From Desulfofundulus australicus DSM 11792 (lineage in GTDB: Bacteria > Bacillota > Desulfotomaculia > Desulfotomaculales > Desulfovirgulaceae), in NCBI RefSeq assembly GCF_900129285.1, contig NZ_FQUW01000013.1, positions 7,499-71,498 on the forward strand: 64,000 nucleotides of DNA, given 5' to 3'. Shown piece by piece: positions 28,759-36,235 of this stretch (position 1 is the stretch's first letter; every line of letters begins with the position of its first letter). A model generated the notes under the pieces. The model ran no database searches. It was not told the DNA's origin and saw only the letters and a program-made list of their open reading frames with translations. A program made the translations under genes and the position numbers.

Positions 28759-28779
28759 CTCATGTTCAGGAGGTGTGCG

Positions 28780-29481
28780 GTGGAAGGGCTTTTTTCGCGC
28801 ACGGAATTACTGATTGGGGAAAAAGGTCTTGCCATACTGGCCGGGAGCCGGGTAGTCGTTTTCGGGCTGGGCGGTGTGGGATCATATGCTGCCGAGGCCC
28901 TGGCCCGGGCGGGAGTGGGGAATCTGGTGCTGGTGGATTTTGACCGGGTTTGCCCCAGCAATATAAATCGCCAGCTTCATGCCCTGACCTCCACTGTGGG
29001 ACAGTACAAGGCTTTGTTGATGGCGGAGCGGGTTAAACTTATCAACCCGGATATCCGGGTTGAGGCGAGGGTGGAGCGTTATTTGCCCGGGGTGGCGGAA
29101 ACTTTTTTTCATCCGGTTCCCGATTATGTGGTTGATGCCATTGATGATGTTCCGGCCAAGGTTGATCTCATTGCCAGCTGCGTCCGCCGGAACATTCCCG
29201 TCGTATCCAGCATGGGAGCGGGTAACAAGCTTGATCCCGTCGCCTTTAAAGTAGCGGATATTTCCCAAACCGCCGTTTGTCCCCTGGCCCGCACTGTCCG
29301 TCGCCGCCTTCGCCAGCTGGGCATTACCACCGGGGTAACCGTGGTTTTTTCCACCGAGCCCCCCAGGCGGTGCGCGCCCTCCGTTAAGAGCTCCGAGGTA
29401 CCGGGGAGCATCTCCTTTGTACCGCCGGTGGCCGGCTTTATCCTGGCCGGAGTGGTGGTGCGCAGCCTTACCGGGCTGTAA
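28780..29481 (+). CDS. tcdA: tRNA threonylcarbamoyladenosine dehydratase (TcdA, ThiF/E1-like)
   Basis: E1-like ATP-dependent enzyme that cyclises t6A37 of tRNAs to ct6A. The nucleotide-binding motif GLGGVGSYAAEALARAGVG, the Arg/Asn of SNINRQLHA and the later SMGAGNKLDP and ISQTAVCPLARTVRRRLR are family hallmarks. 233 aa. I use the GTG at 28780, 6 bases after AGGAGG; a longer open frame from 28543 runs through the 6S-like RNA and its terminator and is spurious. The position after hisS-aspS matches other Firmicutes. Confidence 0.93.
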   Translation: MEGLFSRTELLIGEKGLAILAGSRVVVFGLGGVGSYAAEALARAGVGNLVLVDFDRVCPSNINRQLHALTSTVGQYKALLMAERVKLINPDIRVEARVERYLPGVAETFFHPVPDYVVDAIDDVPAKVDLIASCVRRNIPVVSSMGAGNKLDPVAFKVADISQTAVCPLARTVRRRLRQLGITTGVTVVFSTEPPRRCAPSVKSSEVPGSISFVPPVAGFILAGVVVRSLTGL

Positions 29482-29502
29482 ACGGGTATACAGGTTAATG
29501 AA

Positions 29503-29532
29503 TTGACAGGTGCTTTTGACGGGTATTATAAT
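29503..29532 (+). promoter_or_regulatory. promoter of the first thioredoxin gene
   Basis: TTGACA, 18 bases, TATAAT; both boxes match consensus. Confidence 0.82.
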
Positions 29533-29603
29533 TTAGAAGGTAGTTAATTAACCCTGAGGGAGAGTGAGGGGGATTACAGTTTATTGGGAAAGGGGAGAAA
29601 GGT

Positions 29604-29933
29604 GTGGTCGGCGAAAATATCCAGACGTTAACAGATGCTAATTTCAAGGAGTTCGTCACTACTGCCCAGGTTCCGGTGCTGGTGGATTTCTGGGCTGAAT
29701 GGTGCGGTCCTTGTAAGATGATTGCCCCGGTGGTGGAAGAAATAGCTGCGGAATTTGCGGGCAAGGTCCAGGTGGCCAAGCTGAACGTTGATGAAAACCA
29801 GAAAACGCCGGCAGATTATAAGGTTATCAGTATCCCCACGCTGATCATCTTTAAGAATGGCCAGGAAATAGAGCGTTCCATTGGTTTTAAAACCAAAAGG
29901 GAAATCAAAGCTATTCTGGAAAAGCACTTATAA
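29604..29933 (+). CDS. trxA: thioredoxin
   Basis: Small dithiol reductant. Active site WCGPCK in [15 protein letters not shown], cis-Pro in [11 protein letters not shown]; 109 aa. The GTG start has AAGGGGAG upstream. Promoter and terminator flank it closely, so it is a single-gene transcript. A second thioredoxin lies near 48.5 kb. Confidence 0.96.
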   Translation: MVGENIQTLTDANFKEFVTTAQVPVLVDFWAEWCGPCKMIAPVVEEIAAEFAGKVQVAKLNVDENQKTPADYKVISIPTLIIFKNGQEIERSIGFKTKREIKAILEKHL

Positions 29934-29956
29934 AGCAATTCGACAGTGAAAATGAG

Positions 29957-29990
29957 GGCACGTTCGATAACGAACGTGCCTTACTGTTTT
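29957..29990 (+). terminator. terminator after trxA
   Basis: Perfect 10-bp stem GGCACGTTCG/CGAACGTGCC with a 4-base loop, then TTACTGTTTTT. Confidence 0.85.
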
Positions 29991-30026
29991 TCTGGAAGCC
30001 TGTGGTAATAAAAGTTTAAATTTTCT

Positions 30027-30056
30027 TTGAGAAATTTTTTAATTAAATTGTATTAT
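30027..30056 (+). promoter_or_regulatory. promoter of the small winged-helix gene
   Basis: TTGAGA, 18 A/T-rich bases, TATTAT. Confidence 0.6.
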
Positions 30057-30118
30057 CTCGTTAGAGAAATGACCATACTATTAGCAAGGTCGGGGAATTT
30101 CAAAGGGAGGTGAAAGTT

Positions 30119-30394
30119 GTGACGGGAATCAGCCTGGTGGAGTATTTCCAGAAAGTTAGTGAGCGTCTGCCCAGTGAAGCGGAAAGGGTCCTCATTGCCC
30201 TGATGGAGCAGGGCAGCATGAATAAGGAGGAACTTTCCCTTACGGCAAAGGTAAAAAGGGCCGTTCTGGACCACGTGGTCATGCAGCTCTACGCCCTGGG
30301 CCTGGTTGACGTCTCCACCGAAGGGAAGAGCAAGATCTGCAGTGTGACCAAACTGGGCGGGGACTTTTTAACCCTGATCAAGAAGGCCAGCTAA
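30119..30394 (+). CDS. small winged-helix-like protein
   Basis: 91-aa protein whose helical pattern (SEAERVLIALMEQGSMNKEEL, then a recognition-like helix and GLVDVSTEG wing) suggests a winged helix-turn-helix DNA-binding domain of the MarR/ArsR sort. No sensory domain is attached. The GTG at 30119 is 9 bases after GGGAGG; the GTG at 30110 directly abuts that site. Monocistronic, with its own promoter. A 9-bp palindromic hairpin (30421-30440) follows it. Targets unknown. Confidence 0.65.
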   Translation: MTGISLVEYFQKVSERLPSEAERVLIALMEQGSMNKEELSLTAKVKRAVLDHVVMQLYALGLVDVSTEGKSKICSVTKLGGDFLTLIKKAS

Positions 30395-30466
30395 ACACGG
30401 CCGTTCAACTGACTGGTTGGCGCCGGCATGGATGCCGGCGTCTCAGGCTGTTTACAAACTTCTTAC

Positions 30467-30678
30467 GTGCCCTGGTTTTATGAGGGGGAGCGACCTGGAG
30501 TGAGCGCTACCGGGTCAGGCCCGGGCGACGGGATGAGGCGGGTCCGCGGACAGGATGTCCGCGGAGGCCACCTGAACACAGGAGGTGTGAATGTGGCCGG
30601 TACCCGCCGAAGACCGGAGCCGGGGCCTTTTGGCCCGGCCAGCGATACGACCGGGAGCGACGACTAAAACCAGGGCAC
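30467..30678 (+). repeat. 212-bp structured element with perfect 14-bp terminal inverted repeats
   Basis: The ends GTGCCCTGGTTTTA (30467-30480) and TAAAACCAGGGCAC (30665-30678) are exact inverse complements. The G/C-rich interior folds into nested hairpins: ACCTGG/CCGGGT; CCCG/CGGG; a multibranch closed by GCGGGT (30538-30543) and ACCCGC (30602-30607) holding CCGCGGACA/TGTCCGCGG and GGCCAC/GTGGCC; and GCCGGGG-CC/GG-CCCGGC near 30620. The sequence GAGCGAC occurs near both ends. It has no coding frame and no clear target-site duplication. It could be a miniature inverted-repeat element or a structured non-coding RNA. Confidence 0.6.
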
Positions 30679-30888
30679 ATCTTATCGGGTTCAGAAAACG
30701 CAAATTTTTATTTTCAGTGGGTGAATTATTGCCATTTCCACAGCCACTAATTAAGATGAAAATTGCTATAATGGGGAGTATAAATAATTTTTTAGTATAA
30801 TATACACTGGTTTCACCACCTTATATTTCTCATCCATATCGGCCTGACGGGTTTTTTTCAGTATATCAAGGTCAGAGGTGAGTTTTTG
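30679..30888 (+). other. intergenic region before rarA
   Basis: A/T-rich stretch with two TATAAT sequences (30767-30772 and 30796-30801), neither with a good -35 box at the right distance. It probably holds the rarA promoter. No ORF or stable hairpin with a T-run was seen. Confidence 0.3.
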
Positions 30889-32175
30889 ATGGACAACCTG
30901 TTCACCCGGTCCCTGGAGCACACGCTGGAGCGGGAAGCACCCCTGGCCGAGCGGATGCGTCCCACCACCCTGGATGAATTTGAAGAGCAGGCTGCCGTGG
31001 TGGGCAGGGGCACGCCTCTGCGCCGGGCCATCGAAGCCGACCAGCTGCGTTCCATCATCCTCTGGGGCCCGCCGGGGACGGGCAAAACCACCCTGGCCCG
31101 GATCATCGCCCGCATGACCAGGGCGCATTTTGCCAGTCTCAACGCGGTCATGGCCGGGGTAAACGATATCCGCCGGGTGGTCCAGGAGGCAAGGGACCGG
31201 CGGGCTTATTACGGTCAAAAGACAATTCTCTTCATAGATGAAATTCACCGCTTCAACAAGGCCCAGCAGGACGCCCTCCTCCCCTCGGTGGAAAACGGCC
31301 TGATTACCCTGATCGGGTCCACCACGGAAAACCCCATGTTTACCGTCAACCGCCCCCTGTTGAGCCGCTCACAGCTCTACCGCCTGGAGCCCCTTTCCGA
31401 TGAAGCTATTTACCGTATATTGCGGCGTGCGCTGGCCGATAAGGAAAGAGGTCTGGGGGAGTACCGGGTGGAAATTGAGCCGGAGGCCATGCGCCATTTC
31501 GTCCGGGCGGCTGGCGGCGATGCCCGGGCGGCCCTGAACTTTTTGGAAATGGCGGTGCTGACCACTCCCCCCGGTGAAGAAGGGGTGCGGCGCATTAACC
31601 TGGCGGTGGCCGAACAGGCTTCGGGACGCCAGGTGCTCAAATACGACCGGGAAGATGAGCATTACGATGTGGTTTCCGCTTTCATCAAGAGCATGCGGGG
31701 TTCCGACCCCCAGGCCACCGTCTACTGGCTGGCCCGCCTCATTTATGCCGGGGAAGATCCCGCCTTTATCTGCCGGCGGATGATGATCCATGCCGCCGAG
31801 GATGTGGGCCTGGCCGATCCCCGGGCCCTCCTGGTGGCCACCGCCGCGGCCCAGGCCGTGGAGCGGGTGGGACTGCCGGAGGCCCGCATCATTATGGCCG
31901 AAGCCGCCCTGTATATTGCCAGGGCGCCCAAGAGCAATTCGGTGATCCGGGCCATTGACCGGGCCATGGCCGTGGTGGAAAAGGAGAGACCCCACCCGGT
32001 GCCCGTTCACCTGCGGGATGCCAGTTATCCCGGTGCTGCCGCCCTGGGCCACGGGAAGGGCTACAAGTACCCCCATGATTATCCCGGTCACTACGTGCCC
32101 CAGCAATACCTTCCCCCGGAACTGGCAGGCAGGATATTTTACGAGCCTTCCGGGGAAGGGGAGGAAAAGGAATAA
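30889..32175 (+). CDS. rarA: replication-associated recombination protein RarA (MgsA)
   Basis: AAA+ ATPase acting at stalled replication forks. Walker [14 protein letters not shown], Walker [20 protein letters not shown], sensor 1 STTENP, and the C-terminal RarA region with [12 protein letters not shown] and [15 protein letters not shown]. 428 aa, normal. ATG 30889 follows GAGGTGAG. The next genes (iscR onward) have their own promoter. Confidence 0.94.
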   Translation: MDNLFTRSLEHTLEREAPLAERMRPTTLDEFEEQAAVVGRGTPLRRAIEADQLRSIILWGPPGTGKTTLARIIARMTRAHFASLNAVMAGVNDIRRVVQEARDRRAYYGQKTILFIDEIHRFNKAQQDALLPSVENGLITLIGSTTENPMFTVNRPLLSRSQLYRLEPLSDEAIYRILRRALADKERGLGEYRVEIEPEAMRHFVRAAGGDARAALNFLEMAVLTTPPGEEGVRRINLAVAEQASGRQVLKYDREDEHYDVVSAFIKSMRGSDPQATVYWLARLIYAGEDPAFICRRMMIHAAEDVGLADPRALLVATAAAQAVERVGLPEARIIMAEAALYIARAPKSNSVIRAIDRAMAVVEKERPHPVPVHLRDASYPGAAALGHGKGYKYPHDYPGHYVPQQYLPPELAGRIFYEPSGEGEEKE

Positions 32176-32200
32176 TTCATAGTGAGCTGCTCGGTTTTTG

Positions 32201-32230
32201 TTGACACTACCCGATGGAGTGTGCTACAAT
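32201..32230 (+). promoter_or_regulatory. promoter of the iscR-iscS-iscU-mnmA operon
   Basis: TTGACA, 18 bases, TACAAT. About 20 bases further on, AATCCGAGTATTTTAGTATG resembles the imperfect inverted sites bound by Rrf2 proteins, so self-regulation by IscR is likely but not shown. Confidence 0.8.
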
Positions 32231-32298
32231 CATCCCAGGAAATCCGAGTATTTTAGTATGAATTGAACATGGATTCATAACCCGGGGGAGGTGAGGGC

Positions 32299-32757
32299 TT
32301 GCGCCTGTCCACCAGGGGCCATTACGGTCTCAAAGCCATGTTCGACCTGGCTCAACATTATGGTACAGAGCCCATCCCTTTAAAAAGTGTGGCCGTAAGG
32401 CAGAACCTTTCCGAGCACTATCTGGAACAGCTGATCGCCAGGCTGCGCAAGGCCGGTCTGGTCAAAAGCGTCAGAGGGGCTCAGGGGGGGTATATCCTGG
32501 CCAGGGAGCCGGGGAAGATTACTGTGGGGGAGATAATCCGGGCCCTGGAGGGACCAATTGCGCCCGTGGATTGTGTTAAAGAAGTGGAACCGAAGGAGTG
32601 CAACCAGGCTGACTACTGCATCAGCCGTATTGTCTGGACCCGGGTGCGGGACAGTATTGCCGAAGTTCTGGATTCCATAAGCCTGGCCGATATGTGCCGT
32701 GACGCCGAGAAAATCCACCACCAGAACAGGGACTTTGACCAGAAAAGAGGAGGCTAA
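32299..32757 (+). CDS. iscR: Rrf2-family Fe-S cluster-responsive regulator (IscR-like)
   Basis: N-terminal winged helix (RLSTRGHYGLKAMFDLA ... GGYILARE) followed by three cysteines, Cys92, Cys101 and Cys107, in the place where IscR ligates a 2Fe-2S cluster. 152 aa. The presence of these cysteines argues for an IscR-type sensor and against CymR, which lacks them and occupies the same place in Bacillus. TTG start with GGGAGGTGAG upstream. It is the first gene of the Fe-S/tRNA thiolation operon. Confidence 0.9.
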   Translation: MRLSTRGHYGLKAMFDLAQHYGTEPIPLKSVAVRQNLSEHYLEQLIARLRKAGLVKSVRGAQGGYILAREPGKITVGEIIRALEGPIAPVDCVKEVEPKECNQADYCISRIVWTRVRDSIAEVLDSISLADMCRDAEKIHHQNRDFDQKRGG

Positions 32758-32764
32758 CAATTTT

Positions 32765-33991
32765 ATGACCCGCAGAGTTTATTTCGATCACAGTGCTACC
32801 ACTCCCGTACACCCGGAAGTGGTGGAAGAAATGTACCGCTTTTTAAAAGATAATTTCGGGAACCCCACCAGCCTGCATTACTTCGGCCAGAAAGCCAGGA
32901 AGGCGGTGGAGGAGGCCAGGGAAAAGGTGGCCGCGGCTATTGGTGCCAGTCCCGCGGAAATTGTTTTTACCAGCGGCGGTACGGAAGCGGATAACATGGC
33001 CATTCACGGGGTGGCCTATACCAACCGCAACCGCGGCAACCACATTATTACCTCCGCTGTGGAACACCATGCCGTGCTCAACACCGTTAAGGCCCTGGGT
33101 AAACAGGGGTTTACCGTTACCATCTTGCCGGTGGACCAGTACGGTATGGTCAGTGTGGAAGACGTGGCTGCTGCCATTACCGATAAAACCATCTTGATTA
33201 CCATCATGCATGCCAATAACGAAGTGGGTACCATCATGCCCATTGCTGAAATCGGGCGCCTGGCCAGAGAAAAAGGCATTTTGTTCCATACCGATGCGGT
33301 GCAGAGTTTTGGTAAAATTCCCGTCAATGTTGATGAATTGAACGTGGACCTGCTGAGCATTTCCGGCCATAAAATTTATGGCCCTAAAGGAATTGGCGCC
33401 CTCTACATTCGCAAGGGTGCCCGGTGGAGACAGACCCTCTTCCATGGCGGTGCCCAGGAACGGTTACGCCGGGCGGGGACGGAAAACACTCCCGGAATTA
33501 TCGGGCTGGGCAAGGCGGCGGAGCTGGCCATGGCCAACATGGAAAAGGAAGCAGCTTATCTCACCAGGTTGCGGGACAGGCTCATTCGTGAGGTGACGGA
33601 AAAAATAGATCACGTGCGTCTAACGGGACATCCCACCAAACGCCTGCCCAACCATGCCAGTTTCTGCTTTGAGTTTATCGAAGGTGAATCCATGCTTTTG
33701 AGCCTTGACCTGCAGGGCATAGCCGCTTCCAGCGGTTCGGCCTGTACTTCCGGTTCCCTCGAGCCGTCCCACGTTTTGCTGGCCATGGGTATTCCCCATG
33801 AAGTGGCTCACGGTTCTATCCGGATAACCCTGGGCAGGGACAATACGGAAGAAGATATAGATTACTTCCTGGAAGTAATGCCGCCGATAGTGGAAAGGCT
33901 CAGGGCCATGTCTCCTCTGGATCAGGAGACGGAATTTGCCCTTTCTGACCGGTGCAATGGTTGCCGGGCCAGTCATTCATGTCATGTTTAA
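32765..33991 (+). CDS. iscS: cysteine desulfurase (NifS/IscS family)
   Basis: PLP enzyme taking sulfur from cysteine for Fe-S clusters and tRNA thiolation. PLP lysine K203 in SGHKIYGPKG, His in SAVEHHAVLN, and the persulfide Cys in SSGSACTSGSLEPSHVL, the long-loop class I form. 408 aa. The C-terminus carries an extra cysteine-rich tail, DRCNGCRASHSCHV. The ATG at 32765 follows AGGAGG by about 11 bases; the longer frame overlaps iscR. It lies directly before iscU. Confidence 0.94.
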   Translation: MTRRVYFDHSATTPVHPEVVEEMYRFLKDNFGNPTSLHYFGQKARKAVEEAREKVAAAIGASPAEIVFTSGGTEADNMAIHGVAYTNRNRGNHIITSAVEHHAVLNTVKALGKQGFTVTILPVDQYGMVSVEDVAAAITDKTILITIMHANNEVGTIMPIAEIGRLAREKGILFHTDAVQSFGKIPVNVDELNVDLLSISGHKIYGPKGIGALYIRKGARWRQTLFHGGAQERLRRAGTENTPGIIGLGKAAELAMANMEKEAAYLTRLRDRLIREVTEKIDHVRLTGHPTKRLPNHASFCFEFIEGESMLLSLDLQGIAASSGSACTSGSLEPSHVLLAMGIPHEVAHGSIRITLGRDNTEEDIDYFLEVMPPIVERLRAMSPLDQETEFALSDRCNGCRASHSCHV

Positions 33992-34009
33992 GGGGGGGGC
34001 ACCAGAGCG

Positions 34010-34387
34010 ATGTATTCAGAAAAGGTGATGGATCATTTCACCAATCCCCGCAATGTGGGGGAAATTCCCGATGCCGATGGTGTGGGTCAGGTGGGCAACC
34101 CGGTATGCGGGGATATTATGAAAATCTATATTAAAGTAAAAGATAATGTTATCGAGGATATTAAATTTAAAACCTTTGGTTGCGGGGCGGCCATTGCCAC
34201 CAGCAGCATGGTAACCGAAATGGTAAAGGGAAAGACTATAGAAGAGGCCATGCAGGTGAGCAACAAGCAGGTGGCCGAGGCCCTGGACGGGCTGCCTCCC
34301 CAGAAGATGCATTGTTCCAACCTGGCTGCCGATGCCCTGCATGCGGCCATCCAGGATTATCTCAGTAAAAAGAAAAAAGAAGCATAA
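34010..34387 (+). CDS. iscU: Fe-S cluster assembly scaffold IscU/NifU-N
   Basis: Scaffold on which Fe-S clusters are built from sulfur delivered by the desulfurase. The three cluster cysteines are visible in GNPVCGD, FGCGAAIATSS and MHCSNLA, and the Asp next to the first Cys is present. 125 aa, a stand-alone NifU N-terminal domain. It sits between iscS and mnmA, 18 bases after iscS. Confidence 0.95.
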   Translation: MYSEKVMDHFTNPRNVGEIPDADGVGQVGNPVCGDIMKIYIKVKDNVIEDIKFKTFGCGAAIATSSMVTEMVKGKTIEEAMQVSNKQVAEALDGLPPQKMHCSNLAADALHAAIQDYLSKKKKEA

Positions 34388-34400
34388 ACAGGTGGATTGG

Positions 34401-35495
34401 ATGAAGCCAAGGGTTGTTGTGGCCATGAGCGGCGGGGTGGACAGTTCGGTCACCGCCGCCCTTTTGGTTGAAAGAGGCTACGAAGTAATTGGTGTGACCA
34501 TGCAAATCTGGGATCCCGGTGTTACGGAAGTGGCCGGTGAACACGTGGGATGTTGTTCCCTGGCTGCTGTTGAGGATGCCCGCCGGGTGGCTCACCGGCT
34601 GGGTATCCCATATTATGTCCTTAATTTCCGCGAAATTTTTGAGGATAAAGTAGTAAACTATTTTTGTGCCGAATATCTACGGGGGCGGACACCCAACCCC
34701 TGCATTGCCTGTAACCGTTACATTAAATTCGAAAGCTTGTTAAACAAGGCCCGGGCCCTGGGAGCAAATTATATAGCCACAGGACACTATGCCCGTATAA
34801 TTTATGACGACGGGCGGGGCCGCTATTTATTGAAACGGGCGGCCGATACCCGTAAGGACCAGACCTACGTGCTTTATAATATGACCCAGGAGCAGCTGGC
34901 GCACACGCTGATGCCCCTGGGGGATTACACCAAGGAACAGGTGCGTCGGATGGCAGCAGAGAGGGGGCTGCCGGTGGCGGAAAAGGCCGAAAGCCAGGAA
35001 ATATGTTTTATCCCGGATAATGACTACCATAACTTTTTAAAGGAGCGGGCGGAGGCACGGATTGAGCCCGGGCCGTTCCTGGACCTCCAGGGCAATGTTA
35101 TCGGCCAGCATCGCGGCATTCCTTTTTATACCATCGGCCAGCGACGGGGGCTGGGGATTGCTGCCGGCCAGAGGCTTTACGTGGTGGATATCGATCCCGA
35201 GCGTAACGCTGTCATTCTGGGCCCTGAAGAAGCCATTCTGGGAGATGAACTGGTGGCGGAAGATAATAATTTTATTTTGATAGAAAAACTTACCGCGCCA
35301 ATGGAAGTTTCCGCCCAGATCCGTTACAATTCCCGCCCGGCGCCGGCGGTTATCATTCCCCGGGATGATGGCCGGGTGCTGGTTCGTTTTACAAATCCCC
35401 AGCGAGCCATTACCCCCGGCCAATCGGTGGTATATTACCAGAACGATTATGTGGTCGGTGGAGGCGTTATAACCACAAAAGGTAAAAAGAATTAA
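34401..35495 (+). CDS. mnmA: tRNA-specific 2-thiouridylase MnmA
   Basis: Thiolates U34 of Lys, Glu and Gln tRNAs using sulfur from the upstream desulfurase. PP-loop SGGVDSSVTAALL at the N-terminus; catalytic cysteines in TPNPCIACNRYIKF and SQEICFIPDNDY; DQTYVLYNMTQEQL between them. 364 aa. I start at ATG 34401, 13 bases after the iscU stop. Fourth gene of the operon, consistent with a shared sulfur relay. Confidence 0.95.
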   Translation: MKPRVVVAMSGGVDSSVTAALLVERGYEVIGVTMQIWDPGVTEVAGEHVGCCSLAAVEDARRVAHRLGIPYYVLNFREIFEDKVVNYFCAEYLRGRTPNPCIACNRYIKFESLLNKARALGANYIATGHYARIIYDDGRGRYLLKRAADTRKDQTYVLYNMTQEQLAHTLMPLGDYTKEQVRRMAAERGLPVAEKAESQEICFIPDNDYHNFLKERAEARIEPGPFLDLQGNVIGQHRGIPFYTIGQRRGLGIAAGQRLYVVDIDPERNAVILGPEEAILGDELVAEDNNFILIEKLTAPMEVSAQIRYNSRPAPAVIIPRDDGRVLVRFTNPQRAITPGQSVVYYQNDYVVGGGVITTKGKKN

Positions 35496-35623
35496 ACTTT
35501 CCCTGCACTGCAATTCCAGCTTCTAGGATTTATTGTGACAAATGGCGGTTGAGGTGGAGTATTTTTTTGGCCCCGGCCGGGCATAATGCAAGTGTAAAGT
35601 GATAATACAGGAGGCGAAGCTAT

Positions 35624-35797
35624 TTGAATTGCCCGGTTTGTGGTGGCAAAGCTACCGGGAAAGTGGGCCAGGACCAGTATTACTGCTGGGATTGCTGCGT
35701 GGAGTATCGCATTAATAAGGAAGGCGTGCAGATTTACGAGCTGGCTGAGGATGGTAGTCTGGTAGCCTTCGACCCGCATAACGAATTCCTGCTTTAA
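35624..35797 (+). CDS. small zinc-ribbon protein, 57 aa
   Basis: A short gene with a strong AGGAGG site 9 bases before a TTG start. The product begins MNCPVCGGKATGKVG and continues QDQYYCWDCCVEY, giving CxxC and CxxCC pairs that would bind zinc. The remainder (INKEGVQIYELAEDGSLVAF) is a beta-rich tail. No further family recognised. It lies between mnmA and the YtxH-like gene and is probably co-transcribed with the latter (25 bases apart). Confidence 0.75.
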   Translation: MNCPVCGGKATGKVGQDQYYCWDCCVEYRINKEGVQIYELAEDGSLVAFDPHNEFLL

Positions 35798-35821
35798 TCT
35801 TTTATCAGGGGGGTGAAGCTG

Positions 35822-36016
35822 GTGCGTATGAGCTTCTGGCGCGGTATTATTGCCGGCAGTGTACTGGGAGCAGTAATTGGTATTCTTATGGCCCCCCCAC
35901 AGAGAAAACCGGAGCAAAGGAACATTTTTCGCATAGCGCGAAGCGCCCGTCGCGGGTCCAGAACCCAGAGGATACTCCGGGGAGTCACCAGCAGGGTTAC
36001 CGATATGATCCGTTAA
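35822..36016 (+). CDS. small YtxH-like membrane protein
   Basis: 64-aa protein with one N-terminal membrane helix, FWRGIIAGSVLGAVIGILMAP, whose glycine-spaced pattern ending in APP is typical of YtxH-domain proteins, then a basic tail rich in Arg. I prefer GTG 35822, 8 bases after AGGGGGG; ATG 35828 is possible. Two hairpins follow: a 9-bp GCTGCCCGG/CCGGGCAGC stem at 36037-36066 and a clear terminator. Confidence 0.65.
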   Translation: MRMSFWRGIIAGSVLGAVIGILMAPPQRKPEQRNIFRIARSARRGSRTQRILRGVTSRVTDMIR

Positions 36017-36072
36017 ATTGCTGTAGAAGGACGATCGCTGCCCGGCCGGTTTTGCTTCCGGGCAGCTGCCAG

Positions 36073-36099
36073 GTGAGGTAATACCTCACTTTTTCTTTT
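36073..36099 (+). terminator. terminator before alaS
   Basis: GTGAGGT/ACCTCAC stem with a 3-base loop followed by TTTTTCTTTTTT. Confidence 0.85.
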
Positions 36100-36132
36100 T
36101 TAGCTCTATATCTTCCATTCAAAGCCTCTCCC

Positions 36133-36162
36133 TTGACACTATCCAGGCACTTTTTGTATAAT
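36133..36162 (+). promoter_or_regulatory. promoter of alaS
   Basis: TTGACA, 18 bases, TATAAT. The 70-base leader that follows holds a weak ACCG/CGGT stem and T-run (36190-36215) that could attenuate transcription; no T-box motif. Confidence 0.85.
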
Positions 36163-36235
36163 TACTCCGAAATATGATGGGCTTTCTTGTACCGGCGAAG
36201 AGCGGTTTTTCTTTTTAAACGGGAGGTAAAGGATA

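Noticed and set aside
28543-28779. Extended N-terminus for tcdA (open frame from 28543)
   Set aside because: It runs across the 6S-like RNA and a 13-bp terminator; the GTG at 28780 has AGGAGG at the right distance and gives the normal family start.
30467-30678. Group II intron or IS element with transposase
   Set aside because: No domain V sequence, no ORF of useful length, and no target duplication next to the inverted ends.
36163-36235. T-box riboswitch before alaS
   Set aside because: Only about 70 bases between promoter and start and no conserved motif; only a weak stem and T-run.
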